From Codonopsis lanceolata (Eukaryota > Streptophyta > Magnoliopsida > Asterales > Campanulaceae): a DNA stretch of 64,000 bases. Both the position numbers and the translations under genes were made by a program. Below the pieces are notes generated by a model. It searched no databases, was not told the origin of the DNA, and saw only the letters and a list, made by a program, of their open reading frames with translations. The stretch is taken from positions 56,431,693 through 56,495,692 of the forward strand of contig CM028379.1 of assembly GCA_013146195.2 (NCBI GenBank). Direction: 5' to 3'. How positions within the stretch are numbered: the first letter of the stretch is position 1; every line of letters starts with the position of its first letter. This document shows, piece after piece, positions 1-11,677 of this stretch.

Positions 1-1127
1 GGTCGAACCCACAGAGACAAGTGATCACGAACAGTGCGGTTATAGATAGCAAATTATTAACCTAAGGGGGGTTTTTATGTTTAATTCTACTCTAAATTAC
101 TAGTTATAGATGTTAACTAATTAGACAAGAATAACGAGATATGAAGATCTTATGGTGAGTGGAAATCTAGGATTCGGTTTCACTTATATCTCCTTTATGT
201 TCAATTCATAATAATGTCATTCAATGTCTTGGGTTCGTTCACTAAAAATAGATATAGTCTGTTGAACAATTGGTTCAGCCTCCATCCCAAAATTCACCCA
301 TTCCATATCCTAAGCACAGAACTGTAATCTAGTCACACCTAGATTTATGATCTATCTGTCACCTAGATCATGTAAGAACCTGGTCCTAACTTATCACTCT
401 CGTGCTTCGATAGGTCCAATTTATTGTGTTGGTGAGCCAGTATACGACATATGCACTTGGTCATGCAGTTATCCGCACCTCTAGGCCTTTATTATTTGCG
501 ATTACATTCATTTGTTCAAAGCAAAATAATATAGGGGTTGATAAACAACACAATCAACAAGCATTGAATAGACATATATATATGAATCAAAACATAAATT
601 CGATACAAGTTACCTCCCACCTCCTAGATTAGGGATGATTTAGTTCATCATAGACGATGAACAACACATGGAGATGATGAAAGGCATGATTTGATCTTCA
701 ATACTTGAAATTACAAAACCTAACTATGTTATACAATCTAAAACTACCTAAAATCTATGTAAAGAGAGCTTCCAGCCGTCCTCCTTATGCTTAGGCTCGG
801 CATCTGACTTCTATATATACTACTGGAGTTGTGATTGGATCGAATGACCGTGGTGAAAATCCGAAAAGGTCGCATTCCCGCCTTACCTTGGCGGTTACGC
901 AGCACCTGAGGCACCTTGCGTCCGCAAGGTGTCGTAATGTTCATTTTCTTCAATTTTTCTTTCTTTGTAATTTGCACTTAAAACCCTGGAGTTTCGCGTA
1001 TTTTCACGAACAATCCTGAAACTTACAAAACTCACCAAAAACATATATTAGTACTCAAATGACTCGTGAAATAGCCTAATTCAAGTCACAGAAGTATATA
1101 AAATCGACGTATAAAATACATCGATCA
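1..1127 (-). repeat. 3' LTR of the Athila-like element (last ~71 bp outside window)
   Basis: On the minus strand it starts TGATCGATG at 1127 and follows the 5' LTR (8033-9344) to the window edge. By comparison with the 5' LTR about 71 bp are missing. A TATATATA box lies at 812-819. A palindrome, CACCTTGCGTCCGCAAGGTG, is at 912-931. The whole LTR would be about 1.2 kb, roughly 110 bp shorter than its partner. The difference is mostly the loss of palindrome-bearing repeats seen at 8990-9110. Confidence 0.88.
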
Positions 1128-1143
1128 AATACCCCCAAACTTG
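1128..1143 (-). other. Polypurine tract of the Athila-like element
   Basis: The minus strand reads AAGTTTGGGGGTATT immediately before the LTR start TGATCGATG. This is the expected plus-strand primer position and the usual G-run motif of this lineage. The same motif precedes the LTR of the plus-strand copy at 41322-41337. Confidence 0.85.
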
Positions 1144-3863
1144 AACTTTGCTCGTCCACGAGTAAACAAATAAACTTATAAATACAAAAGCATATAAAAA
1201 TTAAAATTAAAATCTTTTTGTGAGGGTGACACTATTTACACTCCTCTATAAACCCACAAACTCAAGGAGACTCTTTCGAGTGACTCGACTATGCAGATAA
1301 ATACAAAAACAATTAAATACAGAACTACAATACAACTACAAATAAAACATAATTAAAACATAAAATCTTTTTGGTTTCATCCTCAAGTTATAAGTGTATG
1401 ACATGCATGTAATCTCGGTTTGGTGCTCACCACATATATGCAAAGCTTAGTCATATAAAACCAACTAGTCTTTTCTTAATCTGCTACTACTTTTAATTTC
1501 TCCGTGTGTGTGATCACCAGTCTTAAAGAATATCTTAACTAAAACAGTTTTATTGAGCTAAACACCACATTCATATGAAAATTACAGTTTAATAGAAAAT
1601 CATGCATTAAGAAGTATGAGATCTACCATCCAAACCTTGGTCGATTCTGAGACGAGAAAGGTCCCAAGGATTCAAAAGATTTATACATCCATCCCATGCA
1701 CTTCTATGTATGACATACAATGCTCTCCTATCCCAATGACTTGTAATAGCTAAGATTATGCTAACACAGTGAGCTTTAAGGTGAATAATAATGATTATGA
1801 AGTGTGTGATCAATTTCATGTTACTCACTTGACAGTAAAAACAACATAAGCATTGGCAAGAAGATCATTAGGACTTTTTAAGCTTGTAATGTAAGGCCAA
1901 GGTGTTGGGGGATTTGATGGAAAGGGATTGGAATTCAAAGTGAGAGAGTAAGACTACCCTTTATCCCTCATACTTCCAAGCAAAAGGAAGTTTTCCCTAT
2001 TTAGGCTAGGACCTGCAAAGACCACAAGTGGAGGGGTGCTTTTTGTAACTTTTATGTTTTCTTCTCCCCCCCCCCAAACTTGTTTTGGGTAATATATTCT
2101 TCTAAAATATCACATCATTCTAATCAGAGAATTTTTCTAACATATTTTCTCTTGAAAGCTATGCTTCCATTTGAATCTTTGTTTACACTCTTCTTCTTAG
2201 TTTCATTTTTCGTCGACACATGATTTTTTATTTTTTTTCGACGACGGAAAGAAGAAGCCTTACTGAAAAATAGCCTAAGCGAAAAGAAGTGGTCCTCCTA
2301 GAATCAATTTCCCACCCAATCCTACTCTCTCAAAGGGTAGGCTAAAAGTGTATAGGCTTTTAGGGTTAAGTTAATGTGGGTAAAGAAACGATGGCGAATG
2401 GGGGTTTAAATAGTGTGCTTAGCACACTCCATTCTTTTTTTTCATTAGGCTCAAAGGGGACACTAGGGATATATTTTAGTATAGGTCAGGGAATATTTAG
2501 GCTCTGACGATCCAAAGATGGCCTAAATCATTTCTTAATGCCAAATGCTCACAAAGTATTTAAAGCAAGTCTCAAAATACAAGTGACACAAAATATCATA
2601 TCAACTATGGGAATTGGGTTGAGTGTTTAGCATCACCGATTTCACATAAGCATTCGCTAAGACAGGATGGTAGGGACAATTGAGACTAACATGCATACAC
2701 GGTTCGAAAGTGTGCTTGAGATATATAAATGAGAAAAATCCAAGGGATCTAACTATCATGCAATTGACCCTAAGTTACAATTTAATGCAACAATCATGTT
2801 CGAATGGCTATGCATCATATTCTTGTGCATATCTTGTTGAAGATGAAATCGGTGTTATAAACTTTATAAAACTATTCTAATCAATCCATAATTATGATCG
2901 GTGTGAGTGCATGAAGAATTTGGAGAAAAGTAAAAGTTTCAAGAAAATTAAGTAAATTCCGGGGGATCTACGGACTAACTATGCGGTTCATTGCACTAAT
3001 CTCCTCATTGACTACGACTAGCATTACCACACCTAAACCTCGAGGATGAATATTTTTAAATATTTTTTTTATATATTTTCTAAGAAATTGGGAAAATTGG
3101 AGGTGATGACTGATGACACTGATGATGGGTCCCCATAAGAGGAACCCACGAGTATCTAAAGTAAGTGTATCTCGGTCAAGGCAACACCTCCGAAAAAAAA
3201 TAAAAACAGATAAATAGGGTGAAGAGTTAAATGGTCATCAAATAAAGAAATTCTTCACCCTAACGACATAGCTCAACTCCATTCTTTGTTAGGCTGGGAC
3301 CCTAAGACCTAAAGTTTTAAATCCCCCCAAACTTAAGTTCTATTTTGTCCTCAAAATAGAGGAACATATGAGAGGATTGATGGGGTAGGACAAATATCAA
3401 AAGGAAAGGACGGTCCACCTAACGAACGAGGATGAATTGGGCCTCGACCTGGGTGTAGCCCGGAGATAACGAATGAGGACGAAACTCGGGGATCGCCCTC
3501 GTGGCAGCCCATAATAGTTGACATTATTCCACGCCGTTGGCCTAACCGAAAATTTCAGTGGTCGGCACGCATTGGGGCTAACCGCCGACCACCATATCGC
3601 TGGGAGATCTTTCCAACCTCGTTGAGATCCCAACGAAGCGGGTCCTCTGTTCCTCCTCTTGAGGAACCCTCACTCGGCCGCGGTGATGTTCAAACAAAAT
3701 GGCCCTAGTAATGACCGGACCAGCCTTCACCTCTCAAATGTTTGGGCATTCTCACGCTTGCCCCCTACACAAGTCAAGAATCAAATGCGGAACGCGAACC
3801 CCGTGATTCGCCCTACCTCTAATAAGTCTTGATTTGGCCGTTGATCAAACGGCCAACATCAAT
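1144..3863 (-). other. Non-coding 3' internal region of the Athila-like element
   Basis: This 2.7-kb stretch has no recognisable domain. Its left part (about 1144-3033) reappears inverted at 38278-41337 in the plus-strand copy, so it is a real part of the element rather than host DNA. A GC-richer block at about 3400-3860 holds short open frames (for example 78 codons on the minus strand at 3633-3397). I do not recognise them and treat them as chance. The segment around 1625-1632 is the empty site of the solo LTR found at 39674-40854. Confidence 0.7.
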
Positions 3864-3963
3864 NNNNNNNNNNNNNNNNNNNNNNNNNNNNNNNNNNNNN
3901 NNNNNNNNNNNNNNNNNNNNNNNNNNNNNNNNNNNNNNNNNNNNNNNNNNNNNNNNNNNNNNN
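3864..3963. other. Assembly gap (100 N)
   Basis: A run of exactly 100 N, the usual placeholder for a gap of unknown size. It lies where RNase H and integrase of the Athila-like element would be expected. Confidence 0.99.
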
Positions 3964-4056
3964 TAAAATTAGGCGATGGTTAACTTTTCTTTTTAATAAA
4001 TTAAAAGCTTCTAAACATTCTTTATCAAAAATAAATTCGTATCTTTTGCTAACAAA

Positions 4057-5110
4057 TTACATAGAGGTTCTGATTTTGGAAAAATCTTTTATAAATCTTC
4101 GATAAAACCGGCATGGCCTAGAAAACTTGAACTCCTTTAAGCGAAGTGGGAGGGGTAGTTGTGAAATAACTTCAATTTTAGCTTTGTCAACTTCAATGCC
4201 TTTATTTGAAACAACATGCCCTAAGACAATTCCATGTTTTACCATGAAGTGACTTTTCTCCCAACTTAAAGTTAAATTAGTTTCGCTGACATCTTTTAGG
4301 ACAGATGTAAGGTTTTCTAAAAGTGATCAAAAGAATTTCAGCGAAAAATCATCCATGAAAACTTCTACGCATCTTTCAACTAAATCGAAATATAGATATC
4401 ATGCATCTTTGAAAAGTAGGCGGTGCATTACACAACCCAAAAGGCATTCTCTAAAAGCAAAAGTACCAAAGGGACATGTAAAAGTTGTTTTCTCTTGGTC
4501 TTCGAGGTGCAACAGGGATCTGATTATATCCAGAAAAACCATCAAGAAAACAATAATATTCATGACCGGCTAATCTTTCAAGAATTTGGTCAATAAATGG
4601 CGGAAAGTGATCTTTCCTAGTTGCCGCATTTAATTTCATAAATCGATACACATTCTATAACCGTTATAGTCCTTGTAGGGACTAATTCATCTTTCATTTT
4701 TTAACAACGGTAATTCGACTTTTTAGGAACTACTTGAGCAGGACTAACCCATTTACTATCGATATAGGGTAAATTATACCGCATCTAAAAGCTTAAGAAC
4801 TTCTTTCCTAACGGCTTCTTCCATGTGTGGGTTAAGTCTTCTTTGTCTTTCTCTTGAAGGTTTACTACCTTCTTCTAAATGTATTTTATGCATGCACATA
4901 GAGGGACTAATTCCTTTTAAGTCAGCTAAGGACCATCCTAAAGCTTCTCTATGTGTCCATAAAACTTTAACAAACTTGCTTTTGTTTTTCAGTTAAATTA
5001 AATTGCTATAATAACAGGCAAGTGTTACCTTCCCTAAAATGCATATTTTAAGTGGGATGGTAATGGCTTTAATTCTTCGACTTTGGGAGAATTAATGGAA
5101 GGCATAAATT
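4057..5110 (-). pseudogene. Athila-type reverse transcriptase (broken pol)
   Basis: Reverse transcriptase would copy the element RNA inside the virus-like particle. The minus strand carries, across several frames, the linker (GISPSMCMHKI, about 4930-4890), the RT start (KWVSPAQVV, about 4760), KLNAATRKDHFPPFIDQILE with CFLDGFSGYNQIPVAP (4651-4530), MPFGLCNA, the catalytic FMDDFS (about 4350), and the palm/thumb GIVLGHVVSNKGIEVDKAK with FYRRFIKDFSKI (4240-4057). These match Athila RTs in order and spacing. The reading frame changes several times and stops interrupt it, so it is a pseudogene. The downstream side ends about 90 bp before the gap, so RNase H and integrase cannot be assessed. Confidence 0.85.
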
Positions 5111-5588
5111 CGAGAATTTTCTACTTTAATAGTTTCTTTTATTTTAGCCTCATTATTCTCTTCTTGCTTTTCTTCCTTATATCTTTCTATCTCAATTTCT
5201 TCAAAGAGATTTGAGAATCTCTACTTCATCATCTTTGATTTCATAACTTTCTTCTACTTTTTCAAACTTATCGAATTATTTTCGATTCTATTTTATTTCT
5301 TTTTCTTATCTTTTTACTAGCTTCTAACTTTTCTTTCTCTAATCTTTCCTCTTCTTCTATTTCTCTTTCAATTTCCTCAATGTCAATTTTTATGGGAGGG
5401 ATAGGGCTATCATCGTAGACAATAAATCTATCTCTCATAATCTTCCTCTTCTTCAAAAGTTTGGTTGATAATTTTCAATCTCATCTATTGAAAAGCAGGC
5501 ACTTATGTCACTAGGTCTATTCATAGCATCAAACACGAAATTTCAACTGTTTCACCTAGGGTGACATTGTGAGTTTACCATTTTCACA

Positions 5589-6086
5589 TTAATCATTGTA
5601 TTGGCATTTGCCATAAATGGTGCCTAACAATATTGGGACTTCATTATTAGTGCATATCTTCCTTTCCATCTCTAGAACCACAAAGTCAATCGGTATGATT
5701 AATTTATCAACTTGAACTAGGATATCTTCCACTATACCCAAAGGATATTTAACTGAGCGATCAGCTAATTGCAATTGCATATTAGTGGGTTTTAGTTCTC
5801 CTAAACCTAATTGTTTATAGACCGCGAAAGGCATCAAATTAATACTTGCTCCTAAATCTAGCATTGCTTTCATCTTTTTAGAGCTTCCCAAGGAGACTTG
5901 GATATTAAAGCTACCAGGGTCTTTCAACTTAGGTGGTAATTCGGGTTGTAAAACAGAGCTTACGTTTTCAGAAACAACAATCTTTTCATTGTTTTCAAAC
6001 TTGTGTTTCTTAGAGTGAAGATCTTTGAAAAACTTTGCATAAGTTTGGAATATTTTTAATAACATTAAGCAAAGGTAAATTAACAT
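5589..6086 (-). pseudogene. Athila-type aspartic protease with gag C-terminal linker
   Basis: This 165-codon open stretch holds LPPKLKDPGSFNIQVSLG, the active-site region MLDLGASINLMPFAVYKQLG, LQLADRSVKYPLGIVEDILV, and the flap/C-terminal part IPIDFVVLEME ... VPILLG. The protease cleaves Gag-Pol into mature proteins. Athila proteases carry D-L-G-A-S in place of the usual D-S/T-G-A, as here. The upstream linker (PFPRRLMKNRMDKQFSEIYNM) is in another frame at 6234-6010, so at least one frameshift separates it from gag. Downstream it loses the expected GRPFL continuation (ILLGTIYGK) and runs to a stop. A lysine/glutamate-rich linker follows at 5110-5560. Confidence 0.85.
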
Positions 6087-7858
6087 TTACTTTGGATAAC
6101 ATATTATAAATTTCCGAAAATTGTTTGTCCATTCGGTTTTTCATAAGTCTTCTTGGAAACGGAATTGGAGGAACATAGGTGGTGGAGCCACATAAGGTTC
6201 CTCTTCTTCTTGATCTAACTCTTTTCAACTTCAATTGTATTATCTTGATTTTGAATTTCTTCTCTTTCTTGTTCCTTATTTGGAACTCTACTTCTACTTC
6301 TTTCTCTTTTTCTACCTCTTGATTACTTAAATCATTACTTTCTTTATTACTATCACTATCTTTTTCGATTTCTTTTCTATTACTTTTTCAGAATTTTCTA
6401 CTGTAGCAGGCATATTAGAAGAAGGATCAAGATTACTTACCTCTTCACCTATCACCTTACCGCTTCGCAAGACGGTGATTGACTTAGCTTGCTCAGTTTG
6501 ACTAGGGAACTTCCCTTCTTCTCTTTTATCTGCTTCTGAATTTGCAATATGTTTCTTTAGATTTTCAATTTCTTCAAGCATGTACTTCATCAAAGCTGCT
6601 TGACCTTTACTAGCTACTTCTTGCTTGGGAACTTCTTCAATTCTTAACTGATTTTGATTTGGCAACTGTGGAGGTTGTGGTGGTTGAGGTTGGAATTGTT
6701 GAGGTTGCAAAGGCTTATTTCCTCCCCAAGAAAAGTTAGGATGATTCCTCCAACCAGGATTATATGTATTTGAATAGGGATCATTCCTTGGCCTTTGAGG
6801 GTACATATTCATAGCATTAGCCTGTTCAGAATACATAGCACTTGACGGACAAAAATTAGTAGCATGAGAATATAATCCACATAAAGCACATGCTTCTTGA
6901 ATTTGCCAATTTTCAAATTGAGCTTGTGTATTTGAATTATCTTGCAATTGATATAGGCTCCTATTTTTACCTCTAGCACTTTTCTGTTGGGAATTAATAC
7001 TTAGCATCTCAAATAATTCTTCTAGTGCTTCTGGTGTCATTCTATTAATAGAACCACCATTTGCACTATCAACCATAGTTTGTAAGCTGGCGAAAGACCA
7101 TGATAAAATTGAAGCACTAACACATGTTGAGCCAAATTATGATGAGGACACATAATAAGCAGATTTTTAAATCTATCCCATGACTCATGGAATGTTTCAC
7201 CTGGTTCATTTTGGAATGACATGATTTGTTTTCTATACTCTGTAAGAGATGCATGTTTATAAAATTTGCTTATAAACAAATCATATAATTGTGCCCAAGT
7301 ATAAACACTATTTGGTGTTAGGTTCATAAACCATCTCTTTGCCAATTCTTTTAATGCACTGGGAAAATATTTCATTTTGATTTGATCTTCAGTCAACCCT
7401 CCTAAAGGAAAAGTACTCATCATGTATTCATATTCTCTTAAGAAACTGACAGGATCTTCATGGGGCATCCCATGAAAAGATGGTATGGCATTAAAATAAT
7501 GTCCTTTTAACTCAAAATTCCTAACAGCATCTGGCAAGACTAGACATGATGTCACAACATTTAATGAAGGTCTACTAAAGTCATTAATAGTTCTTTGATT
7601 TACCACTACTTCCATATTTCTTCTTGTAGGCTCTTCTTGTCTTTGATTCCTATTGACTGGGTCAACTAGATTTTCAGGATTACGAATATTGTTATTTTCT
7701 TCCATTGTAGGATCAACCAGAGGATCTTCTTGATTCAATTGGTCTTGATTATCAGGCTCGAAAGCTAGATTTTCAAAATACTCTTGATATCTTTTAACAA
7801 TATTTATATCTTGATCTAAGTCTACCAATTTAGCATTTAAAGATCTTCGACCTTGCAT
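6010..7858 (-). pseudogene. Gag of the Athila-like element, frameshifted
   Basis: Gag forms the virus-like particle and packages RNA. The first open part (7858-7037, 273 codons) has an acidic N-terminus and the plant retrotransposon gag domain (PSFHGMPHEDPVSFLREYEY through WDRFKNLLIMCPHHN, about residues 130-250). The reading then shifts by one frame at about 7070, where the sense continues as MVDSANGGSINRMTPEALEE in the next part (7076-6327). That part has a zinc knuckle CALCGLYSHATNFC (C-X2-C-X4-H-X4-C), a Q/P-rich stretch, and the KAQAALMKYMLE-type C-terminal helix. The remaining linker toward the protease is in a third frame (6234-6010). It begins 150 bp inside the primer-binding site, as expected for the first gene. 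The start at 7858 is the first ATG of the open frame; I cannot prove it. Confidence 0.87.
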
Positions 7859-8008
7859 AAAAATTAAAGTAATTTAAAAACAACTAACTATTAAAATAAA
7901 ATAAAATATTTTTATATTTTTTTTTTTTATGAAAACTGAAAATTAAACTAAAAACTAAATTAAATTAAAAACTACGCTACTAACAAACTAACTACGTGAA
8001 CTAGCTTG

Positions 8009-8026
8009 TCCCCGACAACGGCGCCA
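8009..8026 (-). other. Primer-binding site, tRNA-Asp type
   Basis: The minus strand reads TGGCGCCGTTGTCGGGGA, complementary to the 3' end of plant tRNA-Asp except for one mismatch. It lies 6 bp inside the 5' LTR end at 8033. This fixes element orientation and the LTR boundary. Confidence 0.9.
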
Positions 8027-8032
8027 AAAACT

Positions 8033-9344
8033 TGATCGATGTTTTAATTAATCTTTTTCCTTGCAAGTGGACAAGACTATTATAGAATAGACTTGGAAGC
8101 AAGGGTCGAACCCAGAGACAAGTGATCACGAGCAGTGCAATTATTGATAGCAAATTATTAACCTAAGGGGGTTTTTATTGTTTAATTCTACTCTAAACTA
8201 CTAGTTATAGATGTTTAACTAATTAGACGGTAATAACAGATATGAAGATCTTATGGTGGGTGGAAATCTAGGATTCTGGGTTTCACTTATATCTCCTTTA
8301 TGTTCAATTCATAATAATGTCATTCAATGTCTTGGGTTCGTTCACTAAAAATAGATATAGTCTGTTGAACAATTGGTTCAGCCTCCATCCCATAAAATTC
8401 ATCCATTCTATATCCTAAGCACATGAACTGTCAATCTAGTCTGTCACCTAGATTTACGATCTATCTGTCACCTAGATCATGTAAGAACATGGTCCTAACT
8501 TATCACTCTCGTGCATCGATAGGTCCAATTTATTGTGTTGGTGAGCCAGTGTACGACATATGCACTTGGTCATGCAGTTATCCGCACCTCTAAGCCTTTA
8601 TTATTTGCGATTACATTCATTTGTTCAAAGCAAAATAATATAGGGGTTGATAAACAACACAATCAACAAGCATTGAATAGACATATATATAAGAATCAAA
8701 ACATAAATTCGATACAAGTTACCTCCCACCTCCTAGATTATGGATGATTTAGTTCATCATAGACAATGAACAGCACATGGAGATGATCGGATACATGATT
8801 TGATCTTCAATACTTGAAATTACAAAACCTAACTATGTTATACAATCTAAAACTACCTAAAATCTATGATAAGAGAGCTTCCAGCCGTTCTCCTTATGCT
8901 TTGGCTCGACATCTGACTTCTATATATACTCAGGAGTTGTGATTGGATCGAATGACTGTGTGAAAATCCGAATAGGTCGCATTCTGCCTACCTTGCGGTC
9001 GCGTCTTTGGATACCTTGCGTCCATAAGGTCTCGATACATCCGGCTTTGATTTCTTTGATTGCTTCTTTTATGGTCAACACTGCCTACCTTGTGGTCGCA
9101 AGGTCTGAGGCACCTTGCGTCCGCAAGGTGTCCAGATTCGACAGTTTCCTTGTTTCTTCAATTTTCCTCTTTTGCCCTTTCTTGTAATTTGCACTTAAAA
9201 CCCTGGAGTTTCGCGTATTTTCACGAACAATCCTGAAACTTACAAAACTCACCGAAAACATATATTAGTACTCAAAAGACTCGTGAAATAGCATAATTTA
9301 AGTCATAGAAGTATATAAAATCGACGTATAAAATACATCGATCA
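8033..9344 (-). repeat. 5' LTR of the Athila-like element (1,312 bp)
   Basis: It is bounded by TGATCGAT...ATCGATCA, with a primer-binding site following on the minus strand. A TATATATA box is at 8921-8928. Upstream of it in LTR order lie four copies of a CCTTGCG-NN-CGCAAGG-type palindrome or its remnants (8990-9003, 9012-9030, 9087-9104, 9111-9130). The 3' LTR has only one full copy plus remnants. Confidence 0.92.
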
Positions 9345-10332
9345 GGTAGCCAACACCTTGCGACCGCAAGTTGGTCAGAATGCTTGATTTTCGGATTTTC
9401 ACACGGTGGTTCGATTGGATTACAACTCCCGAGTATATATAGAAGTCAGATGCCGAGCCAAAAAAAAAGAGGGAGACGGCTGTAAGCTCTCTTTAGTAGA
9501 TTTTAGGTAGTTTTTAGATTGTATAACATAGTTAGATTTTGTAATCTCAAGTATTGAAGATCAAATCATGTATCCTATCATCTCCATGTGCTGTTCATTG
9601 TCTATGATGAACTAAATCATTCATAATCTAGGAGGTGGGAGGTAACTTGTATCAATTTATGCTTTAATTCTTATATATGTTCATTCAGTGCTTGTTGATT
9701 GTGTTGTTTATCAATCCCTATATTATTCTGCTTTGAACAAATGAATGTAATCGCAAATAATAAAGCCCTAGAGGTGCGGATAACTGCATGACCAATGTGC
9801 ATATGTCGTACACTGGCTCACCAACACAATAAATTGGACCTATCGATGCACGAGAGTGATAAGTTAGGACCAGGTTCATACATGGTCTAGGTGACAGATA
9901 GATCATAAATCTAGGTGACAGCTAGATTTGATTCTGTGCTTAGGATATAGAATGGATGAATTTTGCGGGGATGGAGGCTGAACCAATTGTTCAACAGACT
10001 ATATCTATCTTTAGTGAACGAACCCAAGACATTGAATGATATTATTATGAATTGAACATAAAAGAGATACAAGTGAAACCCAGAATCCTAGATTGCCACC
10101 CACCATAAGATCTTCATATCTGTTATTACTGCTAATTAGTTAAACATCTAAATATAAATAGTAGTTTAGAGTAGAATTAAATATAAAAACCCCCTTTAGA
10201 TTAATAATTTGCTATCAATAAATTGCACTGTTCGTGATCACTTGTGTCTGTGGGTTCGACCCTTGCTTCCAATACTATTCTATAATAGTCTTGTCCACTT
10301 GCAAGGAAAAAGATTAATTAAAACATCGATCA
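9345..10332 (+). repeat. Second Athila-family LTR, opposite orientation, 5' truncated
   Basis: It aligns with the neighbouring LTR in inverted orientation and ends with the same ACATCGATCA terminus at 10332. The first roughly 300 bp (U3 start) are missing. It begins abruptly at 9345, exactly where the minus-strand element ends. The simplest reading is that the minus-strand element inserted into this LTR and the missing part lies left of the window. No primer-binding site follows; instead a copia gag fragment follows, so this is a 3' or solo LTR. It keeps a palindrome remnant (CTTGCGACCGCAAG, about 9358-9371) and a TATATATA box. Confidence 0.85.
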
Positions 10333-10497
10333 ATGCCTAAGAACAAAGTAAAAGGGTTGGCTGCAAATGTAGTCAGTGGTGACAACTCAGGTGGTGATTC
10401 TGTAGATAGCAAATCTTGCATCTCAGGACTGAACAATGCACAGTACAAACAACTTATACAGTTGCTTCCTTACACGTTCTAAATCTCACATAGCAGG
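10333..10497 (+). pseudogene. Ty1/copia gag C-terminal fragment
   Basis: The plus strand encodes about 50 residues ending in SGLNNAQYKQLIQLLP. This resembles the S-G-L-T-x-x-Q-Y-x-x-L-L segment found after the zinc knuckle in many plant copia Gag-Pol proteins. It is cut on the left by the Athila-family LTR end and on the right by the Tat LTR. No zinc knuckle or protease remains. Identification rests on this short motif only. Confidence 0.5.
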
Positions 10498-11280
10498 TGA
10501 TGTGGCAAAATCACAGCTTGGGCCGTCCGTGAATTGGGTAGGATATCTGGGCTTTGAATCACCTTCCTTGAGCCTGTTAAGATCACAAGAAACCTGAGTG
10601 GAAGTACAAGGCAGGGCCTCGCGAAACCCCTCTGGCGTGAGAGTAAGCATCGAGTGTGAATGTCAAAAAGCAAATTGACAGAGTGCCGAGGCTCAAGAAA
10701 AGTGTGTGTACCTTAGTATGGTTGATGGAGAGGTATTTATAGGCCCTCAAAGTGGTTGAATCCATCTAGGATTCAGTTTCCATAGTTACCTAATTAATCA
10801 AGGAGAGAATCCCTTAATTTTAGGCATGATAGACGGCTGGCCGCGTAGATGTAGGAGCAGATAAGGTAAGTGTCCTGCTCAAATATGGAAACCTTTGACT
10901 TGTCTTGGAGAGCAAGCCACCGGTGCTTCCTATTTGATATGTGCTCGGGTGAGTAGGGCTCTGCCCGGCTGCTGGATGTGCACTGATCTGAAGTTGGTAT
11001 AGATCCAAGGGATGACCTCTGGTCGGGCAGGCAAGGCCAATGCTCGACCAGATTTGGAAGAGATGAATCTGATTCCTCCGCTAGGTACGAGTATGGTGCC
11101 CGGACATGGCCCCGTCGGACGGCGAGGCTGTGCCGGGGCAGGTTTGGGCGGGAACTTCTTGCTTAGTGATTTCACCATCTTGCCCGCTAGGTGGGCGGGC
11201 CCCACATTGGTCATGCCCGTGACTGGCACGTGATCGTAGCTCGTGCCTTGCTTGTGACTCGGCTTGGGCCGGACATATCA
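10498..11280 (-). repeat. 3' LTR of the Tat element (783 bp)
   Basis: The minus strand starts TGATATGTCC at 11280 directly after a purine-rich tract. The other end is TGATGTGGC on the plus strand at 10498, giving TGAT...ATCA termini. The right boundary is supported by the PPT. The left boundary is inferred from the terminal dinucleotides and from the change out of copia gag sequence. The partner LTR is not in the window, so the length is an estimate. Confidence 0.65.
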
Positions 11281-11297
11281 GTGGCCCCTAGCTCCTT
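11281..11297 (-). other. Polypurine tract of the Tat element
   Basis: The minus strand reads AAGGAGCTAGGGGCCAC just before the LTR start TGATATGTCC. A second purine run (minus GGTTTTGGGGGGAAAAGGGA, about 11614-11633) lies 320 bp further inside and could be an alternative or accessory tract. Confidence 0.6.
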
Positions 11298-11677
11298 GTC
11301 TAGCGAGCATTCATGCTCGGAACCGGGAGCGTTCAGGTTGGAGGATACTCGCGCGGGCTTCAACACTTGTGAATTTTCAGAAAATTGTAAAGACTTCGGG
11401 AGTCATATGTGTAGAAGCCACTGGAACTTAGTGGCATACACCTGGAGCGTGTCGAGGAAGCTTGTTGATGATGGCGTACTGGGCGAGTGGTGGCAGAAGC
11501 GCGTGAGCCGTTAGAAGCATGGGTGACTTGATGGGGAACGAAGCACGAAATGACGCATTAAATGCGTTGTGATGATGGGCCGCCAACACCCAGGCGTCGC
11601 TTCGGGCTCTGTCCCTTTTCCCCCCAAAACCGTTCAGCCTCGGCCTATAAAAGGCACACCCTACTTCCCCTTTTCTC
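11298..11677 (+). promoter_or_regulatory. Promoter of the antisense gene (TATAAAA at 11646-11652)
   Basis: GCCTATAAAAGGC is a strong TATA box on the plus strand. It would start transcription near 11675-11685, running opposite to the retroelement pol. The transcribed strand then has pyrimidine-rich 5'UTR sequence (CTTCCCCTTTTCTCTTTC) and a splice donor at 11875. The promoter sits between the Tat LTR/PPT and the antisense ORF, so the element may carry its own promoter for this gene. Confidence 0.65.

Larger units (their letters stand above)
1..9344 (-). mobile_element. Athila-like Ty3/gypsy LTR retrotransposon, degenerate, cut by left window edge
   Basis: Minus-strand order is 5' LTR (9344-8033), primer-binding site (8026-8009), gag, aspartic protease, RT, an assembly gap, a long non-coding 3' region, polypurine tract, and 3' LTR (1127 to beyond the window). 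The tRNA-Asp primer site, the DLGAS-type protease and the FMDDFS-type RT are typical of the Athila lineage. No RNase H or integrase is visible between RT and the PPT. They may lie in the 3864-3963 gap or be deleted. All coding parts carry frameshifts or stops, so the copy is dead. The 5' boundary is exact (TGATCGAT...). The 5-bp duplication is predicted to be ggtag (9345-9349), and its partner should lie left of the window. Confidence 0.85.

Noticed and set aside
3397..3633. 78-codon minus-strand frame as an Athila envelope remnant
   Set aside because: There is no signal peptide, membrane segment or recognisable similarity; it is too short to support.
8009..8026. tRNA gene suggested by tRNA-Asp complementarity
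   Set aside because: Only the 18-base 3' end is matched and it sits next to an LTR, so it is a primer-binding site.
8960..9130. CRISPR-like array from repeated palindromes
   Set aside because: Repeats are few, uneven and diverged, spacers are not unique inserts, and the context is a plant LTR.
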